Shown piece after piece: positions 5,371-7,108 of a stretch of DNA of 7,108 nucleotides. Below the pieces are notes generated by a model. It was given only the letters and a program-made list of their open reading frames with translations. It ran no database searches and was not told the DNA's origin. This stretch comes from Quadrisphaera sp. (GTDB taxonomy: Bacteria > Actinomycetota > Actinomycetes > Actinomycetales > Quadrisphaeraceae), in NCBI GenBank assembly GCA_029258695.1, contig JARIBR010000315.1, positions 1 through 7,108 on the forward strand, written 5' to 3'. The number at the start of each line of letters is the position of its first letter. Positions within the stretch are counted from its first letter, which is position 1. The translations under genes were made by a program, and so were the position numbers.

Positions 5371-7108
5371 GTGACCGACACCGTGACCACCGCCCCCGAC
5401 CACCTGGTCGCCATCCCCCAGCCGAGGACCACCCCGCTCGTCGGCAACCTCCCCGATCTCGTCGGTGGCGACGGAGTGCTCGGCCTCATGCAGCTCGCCG
5501 CCGATCACGGCCCGATCTTCAGGCTCGCCCTGCCCGGCCGCGAGCTCGTCGTCGTCTCCAGCCAGGAGCTCGTCGACGAGCTGTGCGACGAGTCCCGCTT
5601 CGACAAGCTGCTCTCCTCCTCCCTGCGGGACGTGCGCCGCTTCGCCGGGGACGGGCTCTTCACCGCCGAGACGCAGGAACCCACCTGGGGCGCCGCCCAC
5701 CGCATCCTCATGCCCGCCTTCGGCCCCGCCGCGCTGCGCGACATGGCCGACGGCATGGTCGACATCGCCGACCAGCTGCTGCTGAAGTGGGAACGGATGG
5801 GCCCGGGCGCCGCCATCGACGTCGCCGACGACACCACGCGCCTGACGCTGGACACCATCGCGCTGTGCTCGTTCACCCACCGCTTCAACAGCCTCTACAG
5901 CGAGCGCATGAACCCGTTCGTCGCCGCCATGGTCCGCGCCCTGGTCGAGTCCGGGAACCGCACCAGCCGCCTGCCGATCCAGAACCGCCTCAAGCGCCGC
6001 GCCGCCCACCAGTACGACGAGGACACCCGCCTCATGCACGAGGTCGCCGACCAGCTCGTCGCCGACCGTCGCCGCCACCCGCTCCCGGACGGGCAGAGCG
6101 ACATCCTCGACACGATGCTGGAGGCCACCGACCCGGCCACCGGCGAGCACCTGTCCGACGAGAACATCCGCTACCAGCTGGTCACCTTCCTCATCGCCGG
6201 CCACGAGACCACCTCGGGCCTGCTCACCTTCACCCTCCACCAGCTCATGAAGCACCCCGAGGTGCTCGCCCGCGCCCAGGCCGAGGTCGACGACGTCTGC
6301 GGCGCCGACGCACCGGCCTTCGGGCACCTCTCCCGCCTGACCTACCTCGAGGCCATGCTCAAGGAGTCCCTGCGGCTGTGGCCGACCGCCCCGGCGTTCG
6401 CCCTGCAGCCCCGCGCCGAGACCGAGGTGATCGGGGGGTGCTACGAGATCCGACGGGGGCAGATCGTCCTCGTGCTCATCCCCCGGCTGCACCGGGACCC
6501 GTCGGTGTGGGCCGACCCTGAGGTCTTCGATCCCGAGCGCTTCACCTTCGAGAACGCGAGGGAGCTCCCCGCCAACGCCTGGAAGCCGTTCGGCAACGGC
6601 CAGCGATCCTGCATCGGGCGCGGGTTCGCCCTCCAGGAGGCCACGCTGTTCCTCGCGATGATGCTGCAGCGCTTCGACATCACCGCCGACGACCCGGGCT
6701 ACGAGCTGGAGATCGCCCAGACGCTGACCATCAAGCCGAAGGGCCTGTACGTCCGCGCGAGGCGCCGCGACGTGACGGTCGCGCCGAGCACGAAGGCCGC
6801 GCCCACCGGCGCCAGCACCCGGAGCCTCACCACGGCCTCCACCGCCGACGCCCACGGCACGCCCCTGCGCGTGCTGCACGGCTCGAACGCCGGCACCTCC
6901 CGGGCCTTCGCCGAGCGTCTGGCCTCCGACGGCGCCCAGCGCGGCTTCGACGTGAGGCTCGACCCCCTCGACGCCGGGGTGGACGACCTGCCCGCCGACG
7001 GCGCCACGGTGATCGTCACCTCCTCCTACGAGGGCCTGCCCCCGGATGACGCGCGCGCCTTCGTCTCCTGGGCGTCCGCGCTCGACGCCGGCGCCCTCGA
7101 CGGGGCCC
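5371..7108 (+). CDS. CYP102-type self-sufficient P450 / NADPH-P450 reductase, C-terminus beyond window
   Basis: 579 codons of a P450 BM3-like fusion enzyme; the frame runs intact off the right edge. The heme domain is complete to about 465: CDESRFDK at 72-79, FAGDGLF at 91-97, I-helix AGHETTS at 276-282, ExxR at E332/R335 in KESLRLWPTAPAF, and heme loop FGNGQRSCIG at 407-416 with ligand Cys414. An Ala/Ser/Thr-rich linker (about 466-497) leads to a flavodoxin-like FMN domain with phosphate loop HGSNAGTS (503-510) and TSSYEGLPPDD (550-560). Against BM3 numbering, R47, A82, F87, T268 and F393 are kept (here R57, A92, F97, T280, F407), but Tyr51 is Val61. Known CYP102 enzymes are soluble, take electrons from NADPH through FAD and FMN, and hydroxylate medium to long-chain fatty acids near the omega end. 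The remaining FMN and FAD/NADPH parts (about 480 residues) should follow. Divergent from a TetR gene, as expected for an inducible CYP102. Confidence 0.95.
   Translation, partial: MTDTVTTAPDHLVAIPQPRTTPLVGNLPDLVGGDGVLGLMQLAADHGPIFRLALPGRELVVVSSQELVDELCDESRFDKLLSSSLRDVRRFAGDGLFTAETQEPTWGAAHRILMPAFGPAALRDMADGMVDIADQLLLKWERMGPGAAIDVADDTTRLTLDTIALCSFTHRFNSLYSERMNPFVAAMVRALVESGNRTSRLPIQNRLKRRAAHQYDEDTRLMHEVADQLVADRRRHPLPDGQSDILDTMLEATDPATGEHLSDENIRYQLVTFLIAGHETTSGLLTFTLHQLMKHPEVLARAQAEVDDVCGADAPAFGHLSRLTYLEAMLKESLRLWPTAPAFALQPRAETEVIGGCYEIRRGQIVLVLIPRLHRDPSVWADPEVFDPERFTFENARELPANAWKPFGNGQRSCIGRGFALQEATLFLAMMLQRFDITADDPGYELEIAQTLTIKPKGLYVRARRRDVTVAPSTKAAPTGASTRSLTTASTADAHGTPLRVLHGSNAGTSRAFAERLASDGAQRGFDVRLDPLDAGVDDLPADGATVIVTSSYEGLPPDDARAFVSWASALDAGALDGA

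Noticed and set aside
5322..6521. A 399-codon plus-strand frame overlapping the P450
   Set aside because: Alternative frame of the P450 gene; the product is Arg/Pro/His-rich, while the +1 frame from 5371 carries every P450 motif.
4519..6879. A 786-codon open frame on the minus strand, antisense to the P450 and overlapping the TetR gene
   Set aside because: GC-rich shadow: its product is low-complexity (Gly, Val, Glu, Arg rich), has no recognisable domain, and it lies over two unambiguous genes in other frames.
5371..7108. Idea that the P450 is a truncated or standalone enzyme
   Set aside because: The frame is open to the last base and already includes the FMN phosphate loop and SYEGLPPDD-like segment of a BM3-type reductase; the cut is the window edge.
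1..7108. CRISPR array, tRNA/rRNA, transposase or attachment sites
   Set aside because: No spaced identical repeats, tRNA-like cloverleaf, transposase domain or integration duplication was seen; the repeats present are coding hexamers and paralogue matches.

Overview
The window reads as a high-GC actinomycete chromosome. Codons strongly favour G or C in the third position, there are GTG starts and TAG-Pu-Pu-T / TANNNT-like -10 hexamers, and every recognisable protein is of a kind common in Actinomycetota. I cannot name the genus. No rRNA, tRNA, insertion sequence or CRISPR array is visible.

Layout. On the minus strand, in transcription order: a TetR/AcrR-family repressor (5219 to 4539); a complete FUSC-type membrane protein of 724 residues (FUSC-2, 4478 to 2304); a short decayed FUSC relic (2307 to about 1788); and a second FUSC-type membrane protein (FUSC-1, 1709 to the left edge, C-terminus missing). 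Diverging from the TetR gene, on the plus strand, is a P450 of the CYP102 (P450 BM3) type (5371 to the right edge). It has a full heme domain joined to the start of a flavodoxin-like FMN reductase domain. Both outermost genes are cut by the window, not broken.

The 151-bp gap between the TetR and P450 genes carries several inverted repeats. One is a 22-bp imperfect palindrome (5310-5331) just downstream of a TAGAGT -10 hexamer. Another is an 8-bp-arm inverted repeat (5227-5257) over the likely TetR promoter. The three well-supported minus-strand starts (TetR, FUSC-2, FUSC-1) lack a Shine-Dalgarno sequence and have a -10-like hexamer exactly 6 nt upstream, which suggests leaderless transcripts.

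How the parts may work together (inference): CYP102 enzymes hydroxylate fatty acids and similar amphiphiles using their own reductase. In Bacillus relatives they are repressed by an adjacent TetR-family protein (Bm3R1, FatR) that releases DNA in response to such ligands. FUSC proteins are linked to efflux of fusaric acid and other aromatic or lipophilic acids. The locus therefore looks like a ligand-sensing oxidise-and-export module: one repressor between a self-sufficient oxygenase and a tandem, still-evolving set of exporters. The middle exporter copy has lost both membrane domains and is a mosaic of its two neighbours.
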